Shown here piece by piece: positions 27,316-34,820 of a stretch of 64,000 nucleotides of DNA. Numbering within the stretch: the stretch's first letter is position 1; every line of letters begins with the position of its first letter. The notes under the pieces were generated by a model, which saw only the letters and a program-made list of their open reading frames with translations, searched no databases and was not told the DNA's origin. The translations under genes were made by a program, and so were the position numbers. The DNA lies in contig JAHZHL010000005.1 in the NCBI GenBank assembly GCA_019420305.1, forward strand, positions 15,960 through 79,959, written 5' to 3'. Origin of the DNA: Bacillota bacterium (GTDB taxonomy: Bacteria > Bacillota > Clostridia > Peptostreptococcales > Anaerovoracaceae).

Positions 27316-27957
27316 ATGATGCGGGAATCCAGACTGTTTGATGGAGTAAAGGAGAAAGAACAAGAAGCGCTTTTAAACTGCCTTTCCTCAAAAGAGTCAT
27401 GTTTCGTGAAAAATGATTTTGTGCTGCATGGGGGCGTGTCGGAACCGATAACCGGGATGGTGCGGGAAGGAAGTCTCCAGATTATAAAAGAAGACTATTG
27501 GGGAAACCGGATCATTATTGATGTGCTGGGGCCGGGAGAGATTTTCGGAGAAGCGTTCGCCTGCGCGGAGATCTCTCCGATTCCTATCAGTGTAGTTGCG
27601 GCGGAAAAAACAAAGCTGCTGCTGTTTGATTACCAGAAATTGTTGACAACCTGCTCGTCTTCCTGCGCGTTTCATTCAAGGGTCATCCGGAATATGACCA
27701 GAATTCTGGCGGAAAAGAATATCCTGCTGATGCAGAAAATGGAACATATTACGAAACGAACGACCAGAGAAAAGCTGCTTTCCTATCTTTCTTCCCAGGC
27801 TGTTATGAAAGGTTCAAGCAGCTTTGAAATCCCTTTCAATCGGCAGGAACTGGCTGATTACCTGGCAGTCGATCGGAGCGCAATGTCCGCTGAACTTGCC
27901 CGAATGCGTGATGATGGACTGCTGCGGTTTCGGAAAAACAGATTTACGCTGCTCTAG
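27316..27957 (+). CDS. Crp/Fnr-family transcriptional regulator
   Basis: The roughly 213-residue protein has a cyclic-nucleotide-binding-like beta roll (about 20-125, with DVLGPGEIFGEAFA) and a C-terminal winged helix whose recognition region reads NRQELADYLAVDRSAMSAEL. Seven cysteines are present, but not in an arrangement I can equate with a known Fnr iron-sulfur site, so the effector is unknown. Alternative starts are GTG 27307 and ATG 27319. Probably co-transcribed with the PIN-PhoH gene; a strong terminator follows. Confidence 0.9.
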   Translation: MMRESRLFDGVKEKEQEALLNCLSSKESCFVKNDFVLHGGVSEPITGMVREGSLQIIKEDYWGNRIIIDVLGPGEIFGEAFACAEISPIPISVVAAEKTKLLLFDYQKLLTTCSSSCAFHSRVIRNMTRILAEKNILLMQKMEHITKRTTREKLLSYLSSQAVMKGSSSFEIPFNRQELADYLAVDRSAMSAELARMRDDGLLRFRKNRFTLL

Positions 27958-27964
27958 TAATGAA

Positions 27965-27993
27965 GAGGCGCGAAGGCGCCTCGTTTCTTTTTT
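27965..27993 (+). terminator. Terminator after the Crp/Fnr gene
   Basis: GAGGCGC (27965-27971), loop GAAG, GCGCCTC (27976-27982), then a T-rich tail. A perfect seven-pair GC hairpin starting seven bases after the stop. Confidence 0.9.
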
Positions 27994-28100
27994 GTCATCA
28001 AATTTTAAGAAAACCCCTATACAAAAGAGATTTGTTTTGTTGTACAATAATAATATCTACGAGAAACAGAAGGCAAGATAACAGGGAGAAAAAAGAAAAT

Positions 28101-28763
28101 ATGATAATTGAGAAAAAAGATAATTTTCGGTTGGATGAAGATATTGTTCCGGGTACGCTGAAACCTCTAATGGAAGAATTTCAGGATTTCGTACTGCTGA
28201 GAAACACTTATCATGCGGCGATCCGCGAGGTCAGTACAAAGCTGGAAGTTCTGGACGACGAGTTCCAGGTGCGTTATGATTACAACCCGATCCACCATAT
28301 GGAGTGCAGGCTGAAATCGCCTCGCAGTCTCTTTGAAAAGCTGGAGCGCAAAGGACTCGAAATTGAAATCGCGTCGATCAGTCAGATTACAGATATGGCG
28401 GGAATCCGGGTAATCTGCAATTACATTGATGATGTGTACGCGGTCGCTTCTCTGCTCTTAAAGCAGAACGATATCAAGCTGATCCGGCGAAGAGATTATA
28501 TAAAAGAGCCGAAGGAGAGCGGATATCGCAGTCTCCATCTGGTTGTGCAGATTCCGGTATTCCTTTCGGATAAAACGGAAATGGTGCCGGTGGAGATTCA
28601 GCTTCGGACTATTGCGATGGATACCTGGGCCAGTTTGGAACATGAGCTGAAATATAAGCGCAGCGGGGGCATTACGCCTGCTATGGAAGAAGAACTGAAA
28701 GACTGCGCGAAAGCGTTGGCAGAGGTGGATCAAAGGATGGAGAGAATCCATAAGGAGCTTTAA
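28101..28763 (+). CDS. relQ: Small alarmone synthetase (RelQ/YjbM type GTP pyrophosphokinase)
   Basis: Makes (p)ppGpp or related alarmones. From the ATG at 28101, preceded by AGGGAGAA, the protein has 220 residues, matching RelQ. A longer frame reaching back to 27960 runs through the terminator and is rejected. Synthetase motifs are ITDMAGIRVIC, YIKEPKESGYRSLHL and EIQLRTIAMDTWASLEHELKYK, with the C-terminal helix carrying the catalytic and tetramer contacts. There is no hydrolase or TGS domain. It is transcribed alone between terminators. Confidence 0.93.
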   Translation: MIIEKKDNFRLDEDIVPGTLKPLMEEFQDFVLLRNTYHAAIREVSTKLEVLDDEFQVRYDYNPIHHMECRLKSPRSLFEKLERKGLEIEIASISQITDMAGIRVICNYIDDVYAVASLLLKQNDIKLIRRRDYIKEPKESGYRSLHLVVQIPVFLSDKTEMVPVEIQLRTIAMDTWASLEHELKYKRSGGITPAMEEELKDCAKALAEVDQRMERIHKEL

Positions 28764-28780
28764 TTACGAAAATGATAAAC

Positions 28781-28803
28781 CCGGAATGAGATTCCGTCTT
28801 ATT
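28781..28803 (+). terminator. Weak terminator after relQ
   Basis: CGGAAT (28782-28787) pairs with ATTCCG (28791-28796) over a three-base loop, followed by TCTTATT. Short, and with a broken T tract. Confidence 0.4.
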
Positions 28804-28895
28804 GTGGCAGATGTGTGAAGAATGGGATGGATTTCTTTTCAATGTGAACGGGATATGTTAGAATCGGATAAACAGAAAAAAGAAAAGAGGGAAAT

Positions 28896-30125
28896 ATGAA
28901 AAAAAGAATCATTTCATTGGTAGTAGCGGTATGCCTGCTGGCAAGTCTGGGGCTGACCGGGTGCGGCAGCAGCAGTCCTTATAGCGGTTATGATTTGTCT
29001 GAATATGTAAAGACCGGAACTTACAAAGGACTGGAGATGGATAAGATTGAAGTGTCGGTTTCGGATGAGGAGGTTGACGCGCAGATTCAGACAAATGTAG
29101 AGGAAACCAAGACAACGGAAAAAATAAAAGAAGGTACGGTCGCGAAAAACGATACGGTCAATATTGACTATGAGGGAAAAATTGACGGAAAAACTTTTAA
29201 CGGAGGAAGCGCCGAAGGCTATGATCTCACGATCGGATCAGGAGCGTTTATTGACGGCTTTGAGGACGGACTGATCGGAAAAGCGGTAGGATCCACCCAG
29301 ACGCTGAATCTCAAGTTCCCGGACGACTACAGCAGTTCCGATGTGGCCGGCAAGGACGTCGTATTTACGGTAAAGATTAATTATATTTCTAAGGAGACCA
29401 TTCCGGTATATAATGATCAGTGGGTAGCGGACAACAGCGATGTTAAAACGACAGCGGAATATGAGAAACAGGTCAGAGAAGAGCTTTACAAGGAAAAAGA
29501 GGATACAGAAAAGAGTAATGTGATCAGCACGCTCTGGACCAAAGTTGTCGACAGTTCCGAAGTTATCAAATATCCGGAAGACGAAGTGAACAAATATGTG
29601 GAAAAGATCGAGGCTCAGTATCAGTCTATGGCGGAAAACAACGGAATGGAATTGAAAGATTTGTGGGAACAATACGGAATTGAATCAGAAAAAGAGTACA
29701 ATTCCGAGAATAAGCAGACCGCGCAGGCCTATGTAAAAGAGCAGATGGTTATGTATGATATCGCGGAAAAAGAAAATCTGAGCTATACGGATGAAGAAGA
29801 GAAAGAGCTCAGATCGCAGCTGGAAGAGGCGGATTATCAGGATGATGAGTCTTTTGAAGAATCGTTCGGGCAGGATATGGATACCTATATTGAGCTTGCG
29901 CTGACTTTCAATAAGGTCGGGGAATTCATTTTTGACAATGCGAAAGTTGCGGGGGAAGAAGCGGAGTCGACGAAAGAAACTCAGTCTGAGCAGACGACAC
30001 AGGCAACTGAGGCAACTGAGACAACTCAGGCTGAACCCTCACCGGAGGAAGATATGAGCCAGCAGGATGATGCGGGTGCGGATGACGCCACATCGAATGA
30101 TCAGCCTGGCGGAGCGGACGCTTAA
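28896..30125 (+). CDS. Trigger-factor-like peptidyl-prolyl isomerase lipoprotein
   Basis: The 409-residue product has a signal peptide with lipobox SLGLTGC (Cys23), so it acts outside the membrane. Residues about 85-170 form an FKBP domain like that of trigger factor (DTVNIDYEGKIDGKTFNGG; IDGFEDGLIG; PDDY). The following helical region resembles the trigger factor C-terminal arm (NVISTLWTKVVDSSEVIKYP). The N-terminal ribosome-binding domain of true trigger factor is absent. An acidic, Thr/Gln-rich tail (about 355-409) ends the protein. Likely an extracytoplasmic foldase. A possible promoter (TTTTCA, 17 bases, TAGAAT) lies about 40 bases upstream. Confidence 0.88.
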   Translation: MKKRIISLVVAVCLLASLGLTGCGSSSPYSGYDLSEYVKTGTYKGLEMDKIEVSVSDEEVDAQIQTNVEETKTTEKIKEGTVAKNDTVNIDYEGKIDGKTFNGGSAEGYDLTIGSGAFIDGFEDGLIGKAVGSTQTLNLKFPDDYSSSDVAGKDVVFTVKINYISKETIPVYNDQWVADNSDVKTTAEYEKQVREELYKEKEDTEKSNVISTLWTKVVDSSEVIKYPEDEVNKYVEKIEAQYQSMAENNGMELKDLWEQYGIESEKEYNSENKQTAQAYVKEQMVMYDIAEKENLSYTDEEEKELRSQLEEADYQDDESFEESFGQDMDTYIELALTFNKVGEFIFDNAKVAGEEAESTKETQSEQTTQATEATETTQAEPSPEEDMSQQDDAGADDATSNDQPGGADA

Positions 30126-30205
30126 TGAATGGATGAAACCTGAAAAACGGCAGAAAAATCGGAATTGCGTGGAATTTGCGATTTCAGAAAAATAATATTG
30201 AAAAG

Positions 30206-30266
30206 AACTGCAAGGTATGGTACTATCGTTACGTTAGTTTGTCGATTAAGCCAGAACCTTGCAGTT
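30206..30266 (+). promoter_or_regulatory. Stem-loop before the glycine riboswitch (possible ghost aptamer)
   Basis: AACTGCAAGGT (30206-30216) is perfectly complementary to ACCTTGCAGTT (30256-30266) across 39 bases. Singlet glycine riboswitches often keep a degenerate neighbouring stem, the ghost aptamer, that docks with the real aptamer. This stem-loop is at the right place for the variant with the ghost on the 5' side. It could instead be a long-loop terminator of the upstream gene (TTTT follows). Confidence 0.5.
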
Positions 30267-30285
30267 TTGGCAAGAAGGAAACTAG

Positions 30286-30376
30286 GATTCTCTGGAGAGT
30301 CTCAGCTTTGAGCGCCGAAGGTGTAAGCGGGAACGGAAGTTTTCGCGATCTCTCAGGCAAAAGGACAGAGCGAATC
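30286..30376 (+). promoter_or_regulatory. Glycine riboswitch (single aptamer)
   Basis: Matches the glycine aptamer consensus in order: GGAGAGTCTCAG (about 30295-30306), GCGCCGAAGG (30312-30321), then a variable hairpin, then ATCTCTCAGGCAAAAGGACA (30348-30367). The ends GATTCTCTG and CAGAGCGAATC pair as stem P1. Only one aptamer is present. The downstream symporter gene fits a role in glycine uptake or efflux. Confidence 0.93.
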
Positions 30377-30418
30377 GTTGATAGGATTATCATTCATAGC
30401 TTTGCCTATTCTCTGGAA

Positions 30419-30441
30419 AGTCGAATTGTTCGGCTTTTTTT
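30419..30441 (+). terminator. Expression-platform terminator of the glycine riboswitch
   Basis: AGTCGAA pairs with TTCGGCT across TTG and is followed by a T run, about 60 bases before the symporter start. A competing fold (ATAGG with CCTAT, about 30381-30409) lies between aptamer and terminator. Confidence 0.75.
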
Positions 30442-30498
30442 CTTTGCGTTTAACTGCGCAGGGAATTGAATTTTATTATTATTGAGAGGGTAAAAAAC

Positions 30499-31923
30499 AT
30501 GGAACAACTGAATCACGTTTTGGAAAGTATTGACAGTATTGTGTGGGGCGTGCCACTGATCGTGCTGATTATGGGTACCGGTATCTTCCTTACCATCAGA
30601 CTCGGCGTGCTGCAGTTCCGTAAACTCGGAAAAGCGCTTAAGTACATGGTAAAAAATGAAGCGGATGGAGAGGGAGAAGTAACCAGTTTTGGAGCGCTGT
30701 GCACCGCCATGGCGGCAACCATCGGTACCGGAAACATCGTAGGTGTTGCGACAGCGATTATCGCCGGCGGACCGGGAGCGCTGTTCTGGATGATTTTGGC
30801 CGCGTGCCTGGGGATGGCTACGAAATACTCAGAGGGCGTTCTGGCGCTCAAATACCGAGTGCTCAAGCCGGATGGACACGCTCTTGGCGGACCTTTCTAC
30901 TATATTGAGAATGGAATGGGAAAAAAGTGGATCTGGCTGGCAAAGCTCTTCGCCATATTCGGAACCTGCGCGGGGCTTCTGGGCATCGGGACGATTACGC
31001 AGGTAAACGGAATCGCGACTGCGGCACAGGGATTCTTTGATCCCAACAATGAGAATACCGTGCATCTTTTCGGCAGGGACTATTCTATTTCCATTGTCAT
31101 TACTGCCGTTGTGGTGGCCTTTTTTACCGCCCTTGTTGTAATCGGCGGAATTCAAAGAATCGCCAGTGTAACGACGATTGTCGTGCCCTTTATGGCTATC
31201 GGCTACGTGGTGATCTGTGTTTCGATTCTGATCGCGAATATTTCAGCGATTCCTCATGTAATAGGCGAAGTATTCGCCAGCGCTTTCGGACTGCGCGCGG
31301 TTGCGGGAGGCGCGATCGGCTCTCTTCTGATGGCAATGCAGATGGGCGTCGCGAGAGGAATCTTTTCCAATGAAGCAGGACTGGGAAGCGCGCCGATCGC
31401 GGCTGCCGCGGCGCAGACCAAAGAACCGGTGAGACAGGGACTGATTTCTATGACCGGAACATTTATTGACACGGTAATTATCTGTACCATGACGGGACTT
31501 ACCCTTATGGTAACCGGAGCGTATGACAGCGCGCTGGATCAGGGTCTGGAAGGTGTGCAGGTAACAGCGCTGGCCTTTGGCAAGGGACTTCCATGGTCTG
31601 TGGAAACCGGCTCTTTTGTGATGATGCTGTGCCTGGTATTCTTCGCCTTTACTACGATCCTTGGATGGGATTATTACAGCGAACGCTGTCTGGAATATCT
31701 GACAGGGGGCAAAAAAGGAGTCCTTACCACATACAGATGGCTTTATATCCTGGCAGTACTGGCTGGTCCGTTTATTACGGTAAGCGCGGTGTGGACCATC
31801 GCCGATATCTTTAACGGACTGATGGCTATTCCGAACCTGATCGCTCTTCTCGCGCTGAATGGTGTGATCGTGGCGGAAACAAGAAGCTATTTCAAGCGTC
31901 TGGCTGAAAATCGGCTTGAGTAA
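30499..31923 (+). CDS. Sodium:alanine/glycine symporter (AGCS family)
   Basis: A 474-residue sodium-coupled amino acid carrier. Family segments include AALCTAMAATIGTGNIVGVATAI-type sequence (ALCTAMAATIGTGNIVGV), PGALFWM, MGVARGIFSNEAGLGSAPIA and GWDYYSERC. I use ATG 30499, which follows GAGAGGG (30484-30490); an in-frame ATG at 30466 sits close behind the riboswitch terminator and lacks a ribosome binding site. The glycine riboswitch upstream indicates glycine as a relevant substrate. Confidence 0.94.
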   Translation: MEQLNHVLESIDSIVWGVPLIVLIMGTGIFLTIRLGVLQFRKLGKALKYMVKNEADGEGEVTSFGALCTAMAATIGTGNIVGVATAIIAGGPGALFWMILAACLGMATKYSEGVLALKYRVLKPDGHALGGPFYYIENGMGKKWIWLAKLFAIFGTCAGLLGIGTITQVNGIATAAQGFFDPNNENTVHLFGRDYSISIVITAVVVAFFTALVVIGGIQRIASVTTIVVPFMAIGYVVICVSILIANISAIPHVIGEVFASAFGLRAVAGGAIGSLLMAMQMGVARGIFSNEAGLGSAPIAAAAAQTKEPVRQGLISMTGTFIDTVIICTMTGLTLMVTGAYDSALDQGLEGVQVTALAFGKGLPWSVETGSFVMMLCLVFFAFTTILGWDYYSERCLEYLTGGKKGVLTTYRWLYILAVLAGPFITVSAVWTIADIFNGLMAIPNLIALLALNGVIVAETRSYFKRLAENRLE

Positions 31924-31947
31924 AGATTCGATAAAATTTGACATAAG

Positions 31948-31996
31948 AAAAACGGCGGGAGCAGGACAAAAAACGTTCTGACTTCCGTCGTTTTTT
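31948..31996 (+). terminator. Terminator after the symporter gene
   Basis: AAAACGGCGGGAG pairs with CTTCCGTCGTTTT through wobbles, with a long A-rich loop, followed by TT. Confidence 0.75.
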
Positions 31997-32035
31997 CATA
32001 TAGATATAAGGACAGACATAAAAGGGGGATAAATA

Positions 32036-32293
32036 ATGTTAAACACAGAGGATATCAGAAATAAAGAAGTGATCAATATTTATGACGGAAAGAGCCTGGG
32101 ATTTGTCTACGATATTGAGATCAACCTGAAAGAAGGAAGAATTGAAGGAATCGTGCTGCCGGGAGAACGCGGGCTGTTTAACCTGTTCGGCAGGGAGAGC
32201 GAGGATTTCGTGATAAAGTGGAAGAATGTGAAAACCATTGGAGAGGACGTGATTTTGGTAAATGTTCCGACCTCTTTGGAATCCGCGACTTAA
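32036..32293 (+). CDS. YlmC/YmxH-family PRC-barrel sporulation protein
   Basis: An 85-residue single-domain protein with the PRC-barrel pattern of the YlmC/YmxH family: LNTEDIRNKEVINIYDGKSLGFVYDIEI, then GLFNLFGRES and WKNVKTIGEDVILV. YmxH-type genes are sporulation-associated in Bacillus and Clostridium; the molecular role is unknown. AAAGGGGG precedes the ATG. nrdR follows about 95 bases later. Confidence 0.88.
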   Translation: MLNTEDIRNKEVINIYDGKSLGFVYDIEINLKEGRIEGIVLPGERGLFNLFGRESEDFVIKWKNVKTIGEDVILVNVPTSLESAT

Positions 32294-32388
32294 AGCACTT
32301 GGCAAAAAACACAATATGTAGTAAAATCAGAATGTCAGGTTACAGGAATAGTAGATATGCAGGAAACAGCTGTGAAAGGAGGGCAAAG

Positions 32389-32895
32389 ATGAAGTGCCCG
32401 TTTTGTGAAAATCAGGATACCAGAGTGATTGATTCCAGACATACGGAAGATGGACATGCCATCCGCAGGAGGCGCGAATGTGACGCCTGCGGAAAGCGGT
32501 TTACGACCTACGAAAAAGTGGAAGAAATGATTCTTATGGTAATAAAAAAAGACGGCCGCCGGGAAGCCTTTGACCGGAACAAGATTATGAATGGAATCAT
32601 AAAAGCTTGCGAAAAAAGACCGGTTCCCCTGGCTGAAATTGAAAAGGTGGTAGATGAGATTGAGCGGGGGCTCAATAATATGATGGAAAAGGAAGTGGAG
32701 AGTACATTCATTGGCGAGCTGATTATGGAACAGCTGCGCAGGTTGGATGAAGTCGCCTATGTTCGCTTTGCTTCCGTGTACAGACAGTTTACGGACATTA
32801 ATACTTTTGTAGCTGAAATTGAAAAACTCCTGACCAGCAAAAAAAACAATAAAGGAAGCGTATATCATGAAGAAAAAAATTCGAGTAGCGATTGA
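32389..32895 (+). CDS. nrdR: Transcriptional repressor NrdR
   Basis: Nucleotide-responsive repressor of ribonucleotide reductase genes. From ATG 32389, preceded by AAAGGAGGG, the protein has 168 residues. It shows the zinc ribbon (CPFC at residues 3-6, CDAC at 31-34) followed by the ATP-cone (VIKKDGRREAFDRNKIMNGI). A frame opening at 32218 is longer but lacks family similarity upstream of the zinc ribbon. The last 29 bases overlap cmk. Confidence 0.95.
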   Translation: MKCPFCENQDTRVIDSRHTEDGHAIRRRRECDACGKRFTTYEKVEEMILMVIKKDGRREAFDRNKIMNGIIKACEKRPVPLAEIEKVVDEIERGLNNMMEKEVESTFIGELIMEQLRRLDEVAYVRFASVYRQFTDINTFVAEIEKLLTSKKNNKGSVYHEEKNSSSD

Positions 32896-33532
32896 CGGTC
32901 CCAGCGGCGCGGGAAAGAGTACGATCGCAAAGGCAGTCGCCAGAGAGCTGGGAATCGATTATATTGATACAGGCGCCATGTATCGGGCAGTAGGATATAA
33001 GACGATCCGCTGTGGAGTGAATCCGGATGACGCGCAGGCTATGAAGGACATGCTGGATCATACGGAGATTGATTTTTCCGGCGGCAATATTATTCTGGAT
33101 GGCGTGATCATCAATGACAAAATCCGTACGCCGGAGATTTCAAAGAGGGCTTCGGAGTGTTCCGCTCTGGCGGATGTAAGAGAAAAACTGGTGCAGCTTC
33201 AGCGGCAGATGGGACAGGCCAAGAGTGTAATTATGGACGGACGAGATATCGGAAGCAATGTGCTGAGGGATGCGGAATACAAGTTTTTTTTGACAGCCTC
33301 ACCGGAAGAACGCGCGCGGCGCCGGTTTGAAGAACTGAAGGAAAAGGGGCAGTCGGTTGAATACGGGCAAATCCTTTCCGATATCCGGCAGAGAGATCAT
33401 AAGGATATGACAAGAGAGCTGAATCCTCTCTGTAAAGCGGAGGATGCGGTGGAGGTGGATTCCACTGAAATGGGAATTGAAGAAGTGACGGAGTTTATAT
33501 TAAAGGAGATAGAGAAGACATGGCAACAGTAA
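32867..33532 (+). CDS. cmk: Cytidylate kinase (Cmk)
   Basis: Phosphorylates CMP and dCMP. The 221-residue protein has the P-loop DGPSGAGKSTIAK (residues 9-21), DTGAMYRA (CMP binding, about 36-43), GRDIGSNVL and RRFEELKEKG in the lid region. It starts inside nrdR with AAAGGAAG upstream, and its end overlaps the DUF1015 gene by 13 bases, so the three genes form an overlapping set. Confidence 0.96.
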   Translation: MKKKIRVAIDGPSGAGKSTIAKAVARELGIDYIDTGAMYRAVGYKTIRCGVNPDDAQAMKDMLDHTEIDFSGGNIILDGVIINDKIRTPEISKRASECSALADVREKLVQLQRQMGQAKSVIMDGRDIGSNVLRDAEYKFFLTASPEERARRRFEELKEKGQSVEYGQILSDIRQRDHKDMTRELNPLCKAEDAVEVDSTEMGIEEVTEFILKEIEKTWQQ

Positions 33533-34761
33533 GACCTTTCAGAGCGGTTCGTCCGGCTCAGAAATACGCGGATAAAGTTGTTTCCCTGCCCTATGACGTT
33601 ATGAATCGGCAGGAAGCGGAAAAAATGGCAGAGGGAAACCCATACAGTTTCCTCCATATCTGCCGCTCGGAAATTGATCTTCCGAATCAGAAAGATCCTT
33701 ATGACAGGAGCGTTTATGAAAAGGCAAAGCAGAATATCGGGGATTTCCTGAACAAGGGTGTGTTCATCCAGGACGAGGAACCGGCCCTTTATATCTACCG
33801 GCAGGTGATGGACGGGCGTGTACAGACGGGAATCGCGGCCACCGTATCGGTGGATGAATATCAGAACAATACCATTAAAAAGCACGAATTTACCAGAGTG
33901 GAAAAGGAGCAGGATCGGATTAACCACTTCGACATCTGCGATGCCAACACGGAACCGGTGTTTCTAACCTATAGGGATGACAAGCGAATCCGCCTGCTGA
34001 TCGAGGGCTGGATCGCGGAAAACAAGTCGGTTTACGATCTGGAGACGGAAGACGGAATCCGCCATACCCTTTGGGTGATCGACGATCCGGAGCGGATTGG
34101 GCATATTACCGATCTTTTTAAAGAAGTTCCGTCTCTTTATATTGCCGACGGGCATCACAGAAGCGCTTCCGCCTGCAAGGTAGGGCTGAAAAGGAGAGAA
34201 GAACATCCTGACTACACAGGAGAAGAAGAGTTTAACTTCTTTATGGCGGTACTGTTTCCGGATGCGGATCTGCATATTTTCGACTACAACCGAGTGGTAA
34301 AGGATCTGAATGGCAATACGGTGGAAAGCTTTATGGCAAAAGTAAAGGAGGCCGGATTCAAGATCGATAAAAAGGGAGAGGATATTTACTATCCGGAAAC
34401 GAAGCACTGCTTCTCTATGTATCTGGAAGGCATTTGGTATCGGCTGACGGCAAAGCCGGAGATCATTCCGGATCACGTAATCGACTCCTTGGATGTGGCG
34501 ATTCTGCAAAACCGGATTCTGGGACCGATTCTGGGAATAGAGGATCCGCGTACGGACAAGAGAATTGACTTTGTGGGCGGAATCCGGGGGCTGGAGGAAT
34601 TGGAAAAGCGCTGCCATGAAGATATGAAAGTGGCGTTTGCCGTTTATCCGGTAGAAATTACAGATCTGCTGAATGTTTCTGATAATAACATGGTAATGCC
34701 GCCGAAATCCACCTGGTTTGAGCCAAAGCTGGGGAGCGGATTATTTATCCATATGCTGTAA
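33520..34761 (+). CDS. DUF1015 family protein
   Basis: The 413-residue protein matches DUF1015 throughout: the N-terminal RPFRAVRPAQKYADKVVSLPYDV, then KEQDRINHFDICDANTEPVF, the ADGHHRSASA motif (residues about 208-217), GIEDPRTDKRIDFVGG and the C-terminal MPPKSTWFEPKLGSGLFIHML. Function is uncertain; the family contains conserved His and Asp residues that suggest an enzyme. Overlaps cmk and is followed by a strong terminator. Confidence 0.93.
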   Translation: MATVRPFRAVRPAQKYADKVVSLPYDVMNRQEAEKMAEGNPYSFLHICRSEIDLPNQKDPYDRSVYEKAKQNIGDFLNKGVFIQDEEPALYIYRQVMDGRVQTGIAATVSVDEYQNNTIKKHEFTRVEKEQDRINHFDICDANTEPVFLTYRDDKRIRLLIEGWIAENKSVYDLETEDGIRHTLWVIDDPERIGHITDLFKEVPSLYIADGHHRSASACKVGLKRREEHPDYTGEEEFNFFMAVLFPDADLHIFDYNRVVKDLNGNTVESFMAKVKEAGFKIDKKGEDIYYPETKHCFSMYLEGIWYRLTAKPEIIPDHVIDSLDVAILQNRILGPILGIEDPRTDKRIDFVGGIRGLEELEKRCHEDMKVAFAVYPVEITDLLNVSDNNMVMPPKSTWFEPKLGSGLFIHML

Positions 34762-34773
34762 CCGAATGTGAAT

Positions 34774-34818
34774 AAACACTCCTGAAAGGGAAATACTACC
34801 TTTGAGGAGTGTTTTTTA
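34774..34818 (+). terminator. Terminator after the DUF1015 gene, overlapping the next ribosome binding site
   Basis: AAACACTCC (34774-34782) pairs with GGAGTGTTT (34806-34814), with an inner AGG/CCT stem, then TTTT. The 3' arm contains GAGGAG (34804-34809), the only ribosome binding site available for the gene starting at 34821. Confidence 0.85.
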
Positions 34819-34820
34819 TT

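Noticed and set aside
28764..28895. Riboswitch before the trigger-factor-like gene
   Set aside because: Only a short weak hairpin and a plausible promoter are present; no known aptamer consensus fits.
30176..30469. A 97-codon plus-strand frame before the symporter
   Set aside because: It runs through the glycine riboswitch and its terminator; RNA structure explains the sequence better.
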